The notes: generated by a model from the sequence alone, not told the origin. A DNA stretch of 64,000 nucleotides from Paucilactobacillus kaifaensis (GCF_005405145.1 NZ_BJDM01000004.1:1-64000), one strand, 5' to 3'. Shown: positions 47,140 through 56,573, counted from the first letter of the stretch. Numbers and translations are program-made.

Positions 47140-47168
47140 ACTTTATCATCACGGTTTTTAAAAGTCAA
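47140..47168 (-). promoter_or_regulatory. Promoter of tRNA cluster 2
   Basis: Minus strand TTGACT (47163-47168), TAAAGT (47140-47145), 17-bp spacer. It lies just after the deoxynucleoside kinase gene. Confidence 0.82.
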
Positions 47169-47207
47169 TATTATTTTTTTAAGATTAAACCTACTCTGTC
47201 TTGATAT

Positions 47208-47849
47208 TTACTTTAATGATAAAGCCATTAATTCATGATCTACAATACGCATCACTTCATCAGCCGCTTTAGGATCCTCAACAAAATTATATTCATCCCC
47301 ATTAATTGAAATCTTAGGACTTTGATCATACGCTTCAAACCAACTAATATAACGTTCGTTGAGCGTCTTATAATAGTCAAATAAACTAGGATCATTTTCA
47401 ATTTGTTCAAACGAACGACCGCGTTTTTTAATTCTTTCGAGCATGGTTTCAAAGGACACCTGAATATGAATCAATAGATCTGGTGCCTTCTTGTGTGGCT
47501 CGTCTGGCAATTCTTCCATCATATTATTTAACAAAGAATCATAAATTGTCACTTCTGTATCTGTAGCACGACCTAAATCAGCATTTAAATGAAACAATAG
47601 CGAATCTTCAAAAATTGATCGATCCAACACATCAGTATCATTGGCAAAAGCACTCTTAATTTCATCAAGACGTTTATTTAAAAAGTAAATCTGGAGTAGA
47701 AAAGCATATTTTTTAGGATCCTTGTAAAATAACGGCAAAATTTCATTGTCATCGACGGACTCGTAAAAAGGCTTGCTACCAAGGTGATCCGCCAACATTT
47801 GAGTTAAACTAGTTTTGCCTGCACCAATGGTTCCTGATAAAACAATCAT
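47208..47849 (-). CDS. Deoxynucleoside kinase (dAK/dGK family)
   Basis: Phosphorylates deoxyadenosine/deoxyguanosine for salvage. 213 residues; P-loop GTIGAGKT at 6-13, DRS motif in LDRSIFEDSLLFH, LID arginines in RIKKRGRSFE. The start is ATG 47849 (CTGGAGGAG upstream); the extended frame adds residues that do not match the family. Lactobacilli usually carry two paralogues side by side; only one is seen here. No strong terminator follows it. Confidence 0.9.
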   Translation of the reverse strand: MIVLSGTIGAGKTSLTQMLADHLGSKPFYESVDDNEILPLFYKDPKKYAFLLQIYFLNKRLDEIKSAFANDTDVLDRSIFEDSLLFHLNADLGRATDTEVTIYDSLLNNMMEELPDEPHKKAPDLLIHIQVSFETMLERIKKRGRSFEQIENDPSLFDYYKTLNERYISWFEAYDQSPKISINGDEYNFVEDPKAADEVMRIVDHELMALSLK

Positions 47850-47979
47850 AAAAATTCTCCTCCAGTAATTTCTGACAATATTCAGTACGCATTTCATTGT
47901 ATCATCTTCACTTAAAATCTAAAATTACTTCTTGATTACAATTTGATGTGAGTAAAGTCAAAGCCTTAATTAGCAACAA

Positions 47980-48006
47980 AAAAGGTTCGAAATTAATTCG
48001 AACCTA
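47980..48006 (-). terminator. lysP terminator
   Basis: Minus strand AGGTTCGAA/TTCGAACCT stem, TTAAT loop, then TTTTTTG. Confidence 0.9.
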
Positions 48007-48017
48007 GCTATTACTAT

Positions 48018-49490
48018 TTATTTTTCCCAAGATTCACCTTTGGTTTTTGGTGTTAAATCAACTTTATCCAGTGGAATCATATGGGTTTTGTGTCTAATCT
48101 TATAATACAAGTATAAAACAACAAACAGTGGAATACTCATATAGGTAATTCCAATTGCTTGCCAATCCATCTTGGCAAAAGCACCCAAGTCTTGTCCCAC
48201 AATAACAACGATACATAAAATTAGTGCAAAAATTGGTCCAAACGGGAACAATGCTGCATGGTACTTAAGCTCAGAAACCGCGTGTCCCTGTCTGACAAAA
48301 GCTCTTCTAAACCGATAATGTGAAATTGCAATTCCCAACCAAGCAATAAATCCAGTCAATCCACTGGCAGCAATCAAAAACTGATAAATTTGAGGACCGA
48401 AAATACCAGTCAAAAAGGTAAATGCTCCCACAATCGTTGTTCCGATTAAAGCATACATCGGAATGCCCCGCATATTCACCAAACCAAACAATTTAGGCGC
48501 ATACCCCTCACGAGAAAGCGAATATAACATTCTAGTTGAAGCATACATTCCTGAGTTGGCAGCTGAGATGACTGATGTCAAAATAACCGCGTTCATCACG
48601 CTAGCGGCAGCTGCTAACCCAGCACGGCGAAATACCAATGTAAACGGACTGATCGCAATGTCGCTAGCGGATGATCCCAATAAATCCTTGCTGGTATATG
48701 GCAAGACACAGGCAATTACAAAAATAGCTAAAATATAAAATAATAAGATTCGCCAAAATGTTGAGTGGATCGCCTTAGGAATACTCTTTTCTGGTGTTTC
48801 AGATTCACCAGCTGTAATTCCAATTAGTTCAGTCCCCTGAAACGAGAACCCTGCAACAACGAAAACACTTAAAATGGGCGGAATGCCACCAACAAATGGT
48901 GCAGCCTTGGTCGTCAAATTATGAAATCCGATCGCAGAACCGCCTAAAATTCCAACAATGGTCAATATTCCCACTGCTAAGAAGATCACTACTGTAACCA
49001 CTTTGATAATCGCCATCCAGTATTCAGCTTCACCAAATGAGCTAACCGATAATGCATTAATTGAAAACACTAAAATCATCGCTACAGCACTAAAAATCCA
49101 ACCGGGCACATTCGGCAACCAGAAATTCATAACAATTCCAGCAGTTGTCACATCAACCGCAATTGTAATTGCCCAGTTAAACCAGTAATTCCACCCCATT
49201 GCAAATCCTAAAGCTGGATCAACAAACTTAGTCGAATAAGCAGCAAATGATCCAGTTAATGGCATATAAGTCGCCATTTCACCCAAACTGGTCATCAAAA
49301 AATACACCATAATTCCAATGGCCACATAAGCCACCAGTGCACCCCCTGGTCCGGCAGTTGAAATTGCTGAACCACTAGCAACAAATAACCCCGTTCCAAT
49401 TGAGCCACCTAAAGCAATCATTGATAAATGACGCGTCTTCAATGATCGCTTTACTTGGCGATTTTCGTTCGTCGTACCTTGTTCTTCCAT
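48018..49490 (-). CDS. lysP: Lysine-specific amino-acid permease (APC family)
   Basis: Proton-coupled lysine importer, 490 residues with twelve transmembrane helices. Begins MEEQGTTNENRQVKRSLKTR; the first helix has the APC signature (HLSMIALGGSIGTGLFVASG). Start ATG 49490 is preceded by GAGGAG; the longer frame from 49610 runs through the riboswitch and is not coding. The lysine riboswitch upstream supports lysine as the substrate. Confidence 0.92.
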   Translation of the reverse strand: MEEQGTTNENRQVKRSLKTRHLSMIALGGSIGTGLFVASGSAISTAGPGGALVAYVAIGIMVYFLMTSLGEMATYMPLTGSFAAYSTKFVDPALGFAMGWNYWFNWAITIAVDVTTAGIVMNFWLPNVPGWIFSAVAMILVFSINALSVSSFGEAEYWMAIIKVVTVVIFLAVGILTIVGILGGSAIGFHNLTTKAAPFVGGIPPILSVFVVAGFSFQGTELIGITAGESETPEKSIPKAIHSTFWRILLFYILAIFVIACVLPYTSKDLLGSSASDIAISPFTLVFRRAGLAAAASVMNAVILTSVISAANSGMYASTRMLYSLSREGYAPKLFGLVNMRGIPMYALIGTTIVGAFTFLTGIFGPQIYQFLIAASGLTGFIAWLGIAISHYRFRRAFVRQGHAVSELKYHAALFPFGPIFALILCIVVIVGQDLGAFAKMDWQAIGITYMSIPLFVVLYLYYKIRHKTHMIPLDKVDLTPKTKGESWEK

Positions 49491-49621
49491 TCCAATCTCT
49501 CCTCTTTGTGTTGTCCAAGCAACACATAATTGTTTCTTCCAAAGAGTCAGAAATGCCAAAATTAAAAGGGCCCCTTTGTTTAGGAACACTAAACAAAAAG
49601 ACCCACTCATTCATCTGGTCA
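49491..49621 (-). other. Expression platform between lysine riboswitch and lysP
   Basis: Contains a 9-bp hairpin (TTTGTTTAG/CTAAACAAA) and AAAGGG/CCCTTT. A T-run after GGGTC could form a terminator with upstream GACC. Which pairing is the ligand-off state cannot be judged by eye. Confidence 0.5.
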
Positions 49622-49797
49622 GATCGTCGACAGCGCCCCGCAATTTTAATTGCGACAGTTCCTGATTTATTCAACCAGATCCCAACAGATAATTGAAATA
49701 AGCAATTATCCATTTCGGCACGCCACCCTTTCATTACTGCTACGATGCTTAATCATCTAACAGTAATTACTGATGAGTCGTGCAACCTCTTCTTCCG
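49622..49797 (-). promoter_or_regulatory. Lysine riboswitch (L-box)
   Basis: The minus strand has in order AAGAGGTTGC, CAGTAATTACTG, AATGAAAGGGTGGCGTGCCG, a variable P3-type hairpin (GATAATTGC...), CTGTTGGGATCTGGTTGAAT, GGAACTGTC, and the hairpin GCAATT/AATTGC. These are the L-box blocks GAGG, GAAAGG...GCCGAA, GTTGG, TGAAT and ACTGTC. The neighbouring gene is a lysine-type permease, as in other Firmicutes. Lysine binding is expected to reduce lysP expression. Confidence 0.85.
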
Positions 49798-49808
49798 ATA
49801 TGCAAACC

Positions 49809-49836
49809 ATTATACACCACAGCTGTAAAACCACAA
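49809..49836 (-). promoter_or_regulatory. lysP promoter
   Basis: Minus strand TTGTGG (49831-49836), TATAAT (49809-49814), 16-bp spacer; start point near the first riboswitch base. It sits right after the Rrf2 gene. Confidence 0.75.
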
Positions 49837-49844
49837 GGACATTG

Positions 49845-50369
49845 TTAGCTGATCTCAGATAAATTAGCTCTAATTTGTGAAACAAAATTTTTAGGTGCCA
49901 TCAAACTATCGTTCCAGTTAAGCATTGGAATTTTAGTTACTTGTAACAGGTTAAGTAAAATTTCTAATAAATTATGCTGTTTTAACACGTCAATCCAGGC
50001 TTGATCCGCCTTATCAAAAATATTATTGACGGTTTTTGAAGCAATGCTAGCAAATGGTTGTGCCTCGGAAAAGACACGATCAATAAACCCAAAATTAGGA
50101 TATGAATGAACTTCGCCCTCCACTGCTTCCACAATGGAATAGACAGTAATTTTGGCCGCTGGTTTCGCTAAAGTAAATCCACCATTGTTGCCACTTACAG
50201 ACTTAATTAGATCAGCAACAACCAGTTTACGCATAATCTTTTGTAGATAACTTTGCGATCCACCCAGTCGTTCATGAATTAACTCAGACGACAGAGGAAT
50301 ATCGTGTTCTTGAGTTGCTAATAACGTTAAAATGCAAGCTGCTTGTTCCATTGCTTTTGTCAATTGCAT
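49845..50369 (-). CDS. Rrf2-family transcriptional regulator
   Basis: 174 residues. N-terminal winged helix (AACILTLLATQEHDIPLSSE, GGSQSYLQKIMRKLV). The iron-sulphur cysteines of IscR/NsrR are missing, so it is the cluster-free type. Start ATG 50369, GAGGTG 6 nt upstream. It has a promoter-like TTTACT with TATGTT about 40 bp upstream. Its targets are unknown; it may read into the lysP promoter, since no terminator separates them. Confidence 0.85.
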   Translation of the reverse strand: MQLTKAMEQAACILTLLATQEHDIPLSSELIHERLGGSQSYLQKIMRKLVVADLIKSVSGNNGGFTLAKPAAKITVYSIVEAVEGEVHSYPNFGFIDRVFSEAQPFASIASKTVNNIFDKADQAWIDVLKQHNLLEILLNLLQVTKIPMLNWNDSLMAPKNFVSQIRANLSEIS

Positions 50370-50556
50370 GTTTGTCACCTCGCAAATATCATTTGATACG
50401 TTAATCTTAACATATCAATCGATTAATCAATAGTAAATATCCGATATTATATTGTAATATGAGAATTAAATTAAAAAAATTTCAGTTGGCTGTAACTATC
50501 AATAAAGCAACGCTAGCCATTCATTGGTACCGTTAATTAATGAATGTACGGTTACA

Positions 50557-51081
50557 TTATTCAGTAGGTAACTGAAAATACAGTTCTCCATCTTCAAACT
50601 GTTCTGCTGCTAGATCAAGTGGGCGGATTGTTTGTTGTAATCCCAATTTAATCAATACCCGCGCAGATCGTAAATTATCAGGCATTACACCTGCACAAAT
50701 ATACTCATAATTAGTTGAATCAATAATTTCATTTATCAACCTATTTCCAGCTTCAGGCATATAGCCATTACTCCAATAATCTTTTGATAATAAATAACCA
50801 AGTTCGCGATACTTAGTTGACACTGAAAAATCTAGTCGATAACATTGATAAAACCCAATCACACCAATCAATTCGTTAGTCTGAATTAACCGAATTAAAT
50901 AAATAAATTGATCTCCAACTAATAGCGATAAAGCCAATAACCGCTGCTCCTTATCATTAGGCAACTGCAATCCACTTGCTTGCATTAATTGATCATCGTT
51001 TAGTAGCTGATTTAACTCAGGTAAATCTTGATCTGTCAGTTGTGACAAATCCAAACGGTTCGTTTTATACTTTTTTTGCAT
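50557..51081 (-). CDS. GNAT-family N-acetyltransferase (RimJ/RimL-like)
   Basis: 174 residues. TNRLDLSQLTDQDLPELNQL opening, IGVIGFYQCYRLD strand, GYLLSKDYWSNGYMPEAGNR containing the acetyl-CoA region, and NLRSARVLIKLG late block. Ribosomal-protein or amino-sugar acetylation are possible; the substrate cannot be told. Divergent from the hydrolase gene, intergenic 43 bp. Confidence 0.85.
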   Translation of the reverse strand: MQKKYKTNRLDLSQLTDQDLPELNQLLNDDQLMQASGLQLPNDKEQRLLALSLLVGDQFIYLIRLIQTNELIGVIGFYQCYRLDFSVSTKYRELGYLLSKDYWSNGYMPEAGNRLINEIIDSTNYEYICAGVMPDNLRSARVLIKLGLQQTIRPLDLAAEQFEDGELYFQLPTE

Positions 51082-51124
51082 TATAATAGCTCCATACTCT
51101 ATATTAAATTCGTGAGGTGCAACC

Positions 51125-51955
51125 GTGCAAATTATTCAAAAATCATTATCAACTAGCAACTATGACACACAAGCAACTCTTACATGCTATTTGAAGGCCC
51201 CAGATGAACATGCTAATCAAACAGCTCTACCAGCACTGGTTTTTGTCCCTGGTGGCTCATATACGCACATTCCAACCCAACAAGCTGAATCTATTGCACT
51301 TGCCTTTGCTGCACAAGGATTTCAATGCTTTGTTCTGCGCTATAGTTTTACCGGTGAAAAAAAGCCACTATTACCAGCTCCAATCATTGAGCTTGGCCTC
51401 AGTATTAAATTAATTCGAGCCAATGCTAATGATTGGAACATCAGGCCTGAAAGTATAAATGTGATGGGCTTTTCGGTTGGTGGCCACATTGTCAGTCTAT
51501 ATAATGACTATTGGCACACAGATTGGCTCGTAAACGCAGTTCATGCGCAAGCTGATTTGTTGAAACCAAATGCCATTATTTTAGGATATCCGGTTATTGA
51601 TTTTAATTTAGGTTTCCCGCCCGCAAACACTAATCTTGAACAGTGGACTCTCGAACCAGATAAATACGCTGCTCAAAAACATGTTAATCAACTTAATGCC
51701 CCTACGTTTTGCTGGGTCACAAATGATGATACACTGGTTCCCGTTGCAAATTCACTGGCGTACTGTAATGCACTTGCACAACATCAAATTCCACAAGAGC
51801 TCCATATTTTTCATCATGGCCCCCACGGACTTGCATTGGCAGATCAACGCACGGCCTGGAAACAAGACGCCAATCAGCCCCATGTGGCCCACTGGTTCCA
51901 ACTTGCCATTGAATGGCTTCAAGATATTTCTGCGAATCCAGTAAAACCCGAATAG
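51125..51955 (+). CDS. Alpha/beta hydrolase (esterase/acetyl-xylan-esterase-like)
   Basis: 276 residues, GTG start with AGGTG just upstream. Nucleophile elbow GFSVGG near residue 119, oxyanion region VFVPGGSYTHIPT near 38, acid in TNDDTLVPV, histidine in HHGPHGLAL: a complete triad Ser-Asp-His. No signal peptide, so cytoplasmic. Resembles small-ester hydrolases; substrate unknown. Confidence 0.88.
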   Translation: MQIIQKSLSTSNYDTQATLTCYLKAPDEHANQTALPALVFVPGGSYTHIPTQQAESIALAFAAQGFQCFVLRYSFTGEKKPLLPAPIIELGLSIKLIRANANDWNIRPESINVMGFSVGGHIVSLYNDYWHTDWLVNAVHAQADLLKPNAIILGYPVIDFNLGFPPANTNLEQWTLEPDKYAAQKHVNQLNAPTFCWVTNDDTLVPVANSLAYCNALAQHQIPQELHIFHHGPHGLALADQRTAWKQDANQPHVAHWFQLAIEWLQDISANPVKPE

Positions 51956-51966
51956 TAATTTTAGCC

Positions 51967-52013
51967 AAATAAACACCCAACCATATATTAACATTATGGT
52001 TGGGTGTTTATTT
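51967..52013. terminator. Bidirectional terminator, hydrolase / PspC gene
   Basis: Perfect 19-bp stem (51967-51985 with 51995-52013), 9-nt loop, A-rich left and T-rich right ends. Serves both convergent genes. Confidence 0.93.
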
Positions 52014-52024
52014 AGATTGTTTTT

Positions 52025-52213
52025 TTATAAATTGTCACCATCAGGCATTACAACTGCAGCTACGATATATAACAATATACCAGGGATAAATGCTGTGAAT
52101 AGTGTTACAGCAGCATATCCAACCCTAACTAAGGTTTTATCCCAGCCCAGATACTCAGCAAATCCACCCAAGACACCTGCAAAAACTTTTTCACTAGATC
52201 GTTGTAATTTCAT
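52025..52213 (-). CDS. PspC-domain small membrane protein
   Basis: 62 residues. KLQRSSEKVFAGVLGGFAEY and the YAAVTLFTAFIPGILLYIVA helix are the PspC domain. Envelope stress-related small proteins of this type occur widely in Firmicutes. It has a ribosome binding site and lies 82 bp after the PAP2 gene. Confidence 0.88.
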   Translation of the reverse strand: MKLQRSSEKVFAGVLGGFAEYLGWDKTLVRVGYAAVTLFTAFIPGILLYIVAAVVMPDGDNL

Positions 52214-52295
52214 CGCGCACCTCCATGAGAAATATCATTTACTCGTTTTACTACCTAAAATCTATCACAATTTGCCGTAATCACCAACTACTTTG

Positions 52296-52964
52296 CTAAA
52301 TTTCAGAATTAGCGACAAACTTCCACCGTTTCAAAATTGGCGTAAACCAAACGTACAGCCATTCAGCAACTTGGACCCAAGCATATGCCAATAACATTGC
52401 ACCAATAACATCACTAGGATAATGCGCAAATAAATAAACGCGTGAAATTGCTAGTAAAATTAAAAATATAACCAATAGAATCTGGCAAATTAACCGCCAT
52501 AAACTACTTTTAACATTCGGTAATACAACTAAAAATATGATTGCAGCAATTATGAACATTCCAAACACATGCCCACTAGGGAAACTGAAACCATCGTCGC
52601 CAGCCAGATGTTGGGCCGGCCGTGCTCGTTTAACAATGTTTTTAACCAAAAAGGCAACGATGTCACCACTACCGAGAGTGGCAATGGCCCAAATCGCCGG
52701 AATTTTGTATTTGAATCCCCACAATAGAAAAGCAATAATCACCACATATACGATCGCCATTTTAGGGCTACCGAGTGCTGAGATAACAGTCATCATCAAA
52801 GTTCTAAAAGCCGTTTGCGAATCAGTAGCGAAAAAGCCTTGTAACATTGAATCTAGCAACTGAAATGCCACTGAGTTGGCCATGATCATTCCTGCAATTA
52901 ATAAAAAAATGATGCCACTAATTAAAAAGCGTCTTAGTCGACTTGAATCTTGTTCCATATACAT
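52296..52964 (-). CDS. PAP2-family phosphatase (undecaprenyl-PP type)
   Basis: 222 residues, six hydrophobic helices. All three acid-phosphatase motifs visible: KNIVKRARPA, FPSGHVFGM, and SRVYLFAHYPSDVIGA. Likely recycles undecaprenyl pyrophosphate or dephosphorylates phosphatidic acid at the membrane. Start chosen at ATG 52964 (GGGGGA upstream). Confidence 0.9.
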   Translation of the reverse strand: MYMEQDSSRLRRFLISGIIFLLIAGMIMANSVAFQLLDSMLQGFFATDSQTAFRTLMMTVISALGSPKMAIVYVVIIAFLLWGFKYKIPAIWAIATLGSGDIVAFLVKNIVKRARPAQHLAGDDGFSFPSGHVFGMFIIAAIIFLVVLPNVKSSLWRLICQILLVIFLILLAISRVYLFAHYPSDVIGAMLLAYAWVQVAEWLYVWFTPILKRWKFVANSEI

Positions 52965-53046
52965 TATGAGTTCCCCCAAATTATTTATCAGTCAAAGTAT
53001 ACCATATGTTAGTGATTATAATAATTGCTGCAATAACTTTCTTAAT

Positions 53047-53499
53047 CTAATGCCGTGTAACAATCTTTGTTAACCCATAGCGCCAAATTTGATGATACAA
53101 TTCGCCTAAAATGAATCCCATCGCAATCGAACCTGCAATCACAACCACTTGAACAAAGAAACTCCAAGCTGTTTGTGACTGACCAATTGCAAAATTACGA
53201 ATCATCTGATACGCTTGTCCCCCAGGTACAAACGACACCAAACTTGGAATATTAAAAATGACCATAGGCATCTTTTTATACTGCGCTGCATACATACTCA
53301 ATACACTAATTACAAAAGCGGCTGCTAGATTGCCAAATGCAATGCCGACTCCTAGTTGTGAAATTACCCAATAAAAGCCCCATGAAAAAGCACCAATCAA
53401 GCCGGCAACATTAAAGGCTTTCGTAGGAATATTTAAAATAATGCCAAAACAAATGGTAGCCACATATGCCATCACTAATTCAAACAAAAACATTGCCAT
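53047..53499 (-). CDS. Threonine/serine exporter, small subunit (ThrE_2, YjjB-like)
   Basis: 150 residues with four helices (LFELVMAYVATICFGIILNI, VSFVPGGQAYQMIRNFAIGQ). Half of a split ThrE exporter; the other half precedes it. Separation of the ThrE protein into two polypeptides is common in Firmicutes. Gap to the partner 12 bp. Confidence 0.85.
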   Translation of the reverse strand: MAMFLFELVMAYVATICFGIILNIPTKAFNVAGLIGAFSWGFYWVISQLGVGIAFGNLAAAFVISVLSMYAAQYKKMPMVIFNIPSLVSFVPGGQAYQMIRNFAIGQSQTAWSFFVQVVVIAGSIAMGFILGELYHQIWRYGLTKIVTRH

Positions 53500-53511
53500 T
53501 AACGTTACCTC

Positions 53512-54267
53512 CTATAAGAAATGCAGCACACAAACAATACCGCTTCCAATTGCGATGGACGACAAGAGTGCTTCAAAAGCTCGAGCGGGCCCACTAATTA
53601 AATTACCACCCACTAAATCGCGGACAGCATTCGTGATTGGAACACCTGGAACTAATGGCATCACACTGCCAATAATAATATTATCTAAGTAGCGACCTAG
53701 CCCTAATTTAACTGCAATAACTGCTAATAATCCAATCACGAGTGAAGCAACAAACTCACTTAAAAACTGAACTTTAAATTGGCGATTGAAAAAGTAAAAC
53801 ACACAATAGCCTAACCCACCAATCACAAACCCTGCTGGTGCATCAATATATTCACCAGTAAAAACAATTAATAATACGGCACTTAAAAGCGCCGCCGCTA
53901 TCAATCTAGTCCAAAAAGAAAACGTCGGTGTATCATTGTCAATTCTTTTCAGGCGCTGGATCAGCATACCGAGTGTTAATTTTTGTTCTGCAAATTCACG
54001 CGAAAGTTCATTGACTCGTGCAACTTTCCCCAAATCAATAGTCCGTCGCTCAATGCTGGCAACCTGTCCGTTCGGGGTATCATCAATTGAAATAACAATG
54101 CCGGTGACCGTTACAAACATTTGGGCTGAATCCACCCCTGCATTATGTGCAATTCGCTGCATCGTATCCACCACCCGGGTCATTTCTGATCCATTCTCAA
54201 TCAAAATTCGCCCAGCCAACAAACATGCATTGATCACATTGACCTGTGCCTTGGAACTTGTCACCAT
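53512..54267 (-). CDS. Threonine/serine exporter, large subunit (DUF1212, YjjP-like)
   Basis: About 251 residues: soluble N-terminal domain (NVINACLLAGRILIENGSEM, VDTMQRIAHNAGVDSAQM) and five helices later. Start ATG 54267 with GAGGTG 6 nt upstream. Coupled to the small subunit. Exports threonine/serine or dipeptides; substrate not shown here. Confidence 0.85.
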   Translation of the reverse strand: MVTSSKAQVNVINACLLAGRILIENGSEMTRVVDTMQRIAHNAGVDSAQMFVTVTGIVISIDDTPNGQVASIERRTIDLGKVARVNELSREFAEQKLTLGMLIQRLKRIDNDTPTFSFWTRLIAAALLSAVLLIVFTGEYIDAPAGFVIGGLGYCVFYFFNRQFKVQFLSEFVASLVIGLLAVIAVKLGLGRYLDNIIIGSVMPLVPGVPITNAVRDLVGGNLISGPARAFEALLSSIAIGSGIVCVLHFL

Positions 54268-54348
54268 TAAAATCACCTCAGCCTAAAATACTAAATCTGC
54301 CTAATTATGCACTATGAATGCATCATAAGGCAACCTCTTTTAAAATAC

Positions 54349-54388
54349 AAAAAAAGCCCTTAAAACTAGTAACCTAGTTTTAAGGGCT
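54349..54388 (-). terminator. cspA terminator
   Basis: Perfect 15-bp stem AGCCCTTAAAACTAG with its complement, TAAC loop, then seven U on the minus strand. Confidence 0.95.
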
Positions 54389-54414
54389 TAAACGTTATTC
54401 GTTAATTAAGTTTT

Positions 54415-54615
54415 TTATTGCTTGTTAACGTTAACGGCTTGTGGTCCACGGTCGCTTTCTTCAACGTCGAAAGAAACTGATTGGCCTTCTTCAAGAGTCT
54501 TGAAGCCGTCGCCTTGGATAGCTGAGAAATGTACGAATACATCGTTGCCATCTTCACGTGTAATAAAACCAAAACCTTTGTCTGCGTTAAACCATTTAAC
54601 TGTACCTTGTTCCAT
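54415..54615 (-). CDS. cspA: Cold-shock protein CspA
   Basis: 66-residue RNA chaperone. [20 protein letters not shown] with RNP1 KGFGFI and RNP2 VFVHFSAI. Start ATG 54615 with AGGAGG upstream. The long leader and own promoter are typical of cold-shock genes. Confidence 0.97.
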   Translation of the reverse strand: MEQGTVKWFNADKGFGFITREDGNDVFVHFSAIQGDGFKTLEEGQSVSFDVEESDRGPQAVNVNKQ

Positions 54616-54750
54616 GTTGAAAATCCTCCTGTGCAATTTGCACGTACTATATTTTTGTAATTCATGTTCCGGTGCAAATGGGGATATTCCAAACAATGAA
54701 ACGATCGAACCAAAATTACCTTACCTAAACTACAGAACTGAGTATACCAT
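54616..54750 (-). promoter_or_regulatory. cspA leader and extended -10 promoter
   Basis: TGGTATACT (TATACT at about 54742-54747 on the minus strand) is an extended -10 without a good -35. The roughly 120-nt leader starts near 54735 and contains a GTGCAAATTGCAC palindrome just before the ribosome binding site (AGGAGG). Cold-shock leaders often control translation; this is inferred. Confidence 0.55.
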
Positions 54751-55007
54751 ATAGATTTTAAAAAAGATAGTAATTATAAGCGGTTATTGATGAAATCAGT
54801 AAAAATGTTTTTACTTAAAATTGTCCATTGTCATCTAATACTATTTTGTTTATCTAGATAGGTTGAACCCGACCTAGCATTACTATATGATTGTAACCAG
54901 GGTCAAGACTAACTACCCTTACTTATCAGGTTTGAATAAATCGCTAGAACAATCGAAATAATTGATGGAAAAATTTACGTTCTCCAACAAAAAAGTAAGG
55001 TGTTTAT
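54751..55007 (+). promoter_or_regulatory. Promoter of the CDF transporter gene
   Basis: TTGAAC (54864-54869) and TATGAT (54887-54892), 17 bp. The 115-nt leader has an AGGGT/ACCCT hairpin. I see no recognisable metal riboswitch. Left of 54850 is featureless AT-rich sequence. Confidence 0.65.
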
Positions 55008-55901
55008 ATGCATTCACAAATAATTAATAGTCGACGTTTTTTCTTAGTCACATTACTAAACATTTTGATTACTGTGGTAGAAATTGTCGGGGGCATCCTG
55101 TCCGGCAGTCTAGCACTACTATCAGACGCAATCCACAATTTAAGCGACTCATTTTCAATTTTATTGGGTTTTTGTGCTCAATTAATCGGATCTCGACCCG
55201 AAAATGCGAAACGAACGTTTGGCTACCGTAGAGCCGAGATCCTAGCAGCTCTATTAAATGCATTATTTCTCATTATTATATCTGTCTTCCTAATTATAGA
55301 GGCGGCTCAGCGTTTCAATGAACCACAGCCAATTGATGGTCCAATAATGTTGAGTGTTGCTATCGTAGGATTACTGGCAAACTTAGTTTCCGCTGGCTTA
55401 TTACATCGTGGTAGCAATAGCAGTCTCAATATTAAGGCTACTTATCTTCATATCTTAAGTGATGCACTGTCCTCAATCGGTGTGATTATTGGTGGAATTG
55501 TTATTACGTTAACTAAAATTACATGGATCGATCCATTAATTACTGTAGTTGTAGCAATTTATATTTGCGTCAAGACATGGCCCATTGTTCACAAAACCCT
55601 TAGCATTCTGATGCAGTCATCCCCAGATTTAGATTATCCTGCAATTAAACATGATATTTTAAATATTGATGGTGTCGTCTCAGTACACCATGTGCATGCC
55701 TGGATGATTGATGAACAGCGAATTATTTTTTCTGCCCACATAAACTTGCATGACATTAAATTAAGTGAAGTTGAACCAATATATCTAGAAATAGAAAATT
55801 TGTTACATCAAAAGTATAATATTGGTCACGTCACGATCCAAGCTGAAGTTGAGCGTGGCATTGATGAAGAATTATTTAATACACCCGCAGATAAAAACTA
55901 A
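55008..55901 (+). CDS. czcD: Cation diffusion facilitator (CzcD-like metal exporter)
   Basis: 297 residues with six helices and cytoplasmic C-terminal domain. Metal-site HxxxD pairs: HNLSDSFSILLG in helix II and HILSDALSSIG in helix V. C-terminal domain with SVHHVHAWMID and HINLHDIKL. Exports zinc or similar divalent metals by proton exchange. Its stop codon is in a bidirectional terminator. Confidence 0.93.
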   Translation: MHSQIINSRRFFLVTLLNILITVVEIVGGILSGSLALLSDAIHNLSDSFSILLGFCAQLIGSRPENAKRTFGYRRAEILAALLNALFLIIISVFLIIEAAQRFNEPQPIDGPIMLSVAIVGLLANLVSAGLLHRGSNSSLNIKATYLHILSDALSSIGVIIGGIVITLTKITWIDPLITVVVAIYICVKTWPIVHKTLSILMQSSPDLDYPAIKHDILNIDGVVSVHHVHAWMIDEQRIIFSAHINLHDIKLSEVEPIYLEIENLLHQKYNIGHVTIQAEVERGIDEELFNTPADKN

Positions 55902-55952
55902 ATGTGCATATAAAAAGAAGCTATCTAAGCTTCTTTTTATATGCACATTTAG
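55898..55952. terminator. Bidirectional terminator, CDF / UspA
   Basis: Perfect 25-bp stem (55898-55922 with 55928-55952) around ATCTA, with A5 and T5 tracts inside the arms. The first arm begins one base before the CDF stop codon. Confidence 0.95.
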
Positions 55953-55956
55953 CAAT

Positions 55957-56415
55957 TTAACTACGAATGATAGTAACTGAGATTCCTGCATTTTTAGCCA
56001 TGTATGCAGCTTGAGATCCGAAAAGCTTTTTACTATCAACTTTACCAATTGACCCTACCACTAACAGATCTGCATGAAACTCAGGCAACACATGATTTAC
56101 AATTCGTTCAGCTGGCTTTTGACCTTCATCCACAATTGCTGTAATTTTATCTTTTGCAACACCATAATCAATTGCTGCCTGAACATATTCTCCTAGCCGA
56201 CGTTCCAATTGATCACGAGTGCCATGAATAAAATCCTTTGATAAAGCTTGATAGATATTAATATCGGCTGTTTCCAGCACCGAAACGATGCCCAATTGCG
56301 ATCCGTCACGCTTAGCTTTATCAACTGCATAACTAAAAGCAGCGCGCGCATCTGCTGCATCATCAACACCAACCAAAATTTTGTTAAATTGTTGTGGTTT
56401 AATTTCTATTGCCAA
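55957..56415 (-). CDS. Universal stress protein UspA family
   Basis: 152-residue single Usp domain (FNKILVGVDDAADARAAFSY; C-terminal DLLVVGSIGKV then GSQAAYMAKNAGISVTIIRS). ATP-binding glycine pattern nearly present but shortened. Promoter on the minus strand: GTGACA and TACAAT with a 17-bp gap near 56450-56480. Confidence 0.9.
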   Translation of the reverse strand: MAIEIKPQQFNKILVGVDDAADARAAFSYAVDKAKRDGSQLGIVSVLETADINIYQALSKDFIHGTRDQLERRLGEYVQAAIDYGVAKDKITAIVDEGQKPAERIVNHVLPEFHADLLVVGSIGKVDSKKLFGSQAAYMAKNAGISVTIIRS

Positions 56416-56573
56416 TCAGATCATTCCCTTCAGTGATATTCATTACAACTCAATTGTACCGACCTAAACATAGTCTGTCACTTAAAACGAATGAATAAGA
56501 TTGGAATAGGTATTTAATTACTTCATTAGAAATAGTATGCTAATAGTAATTAAGGATTTGGGAGGGTTTTAGT

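Noticed and set aside
54864-55007. Metal riboswitch in the CDF leader
   Set aside because: A short hairpin is present, but none of the conserved blocks of known metal-sensing RNAs can be seen.
55069-55263. Minus-strand frame inside the CDF gene
   Set aside because: Antisense shadow with no start signal, wholly inside a well-supported gene.
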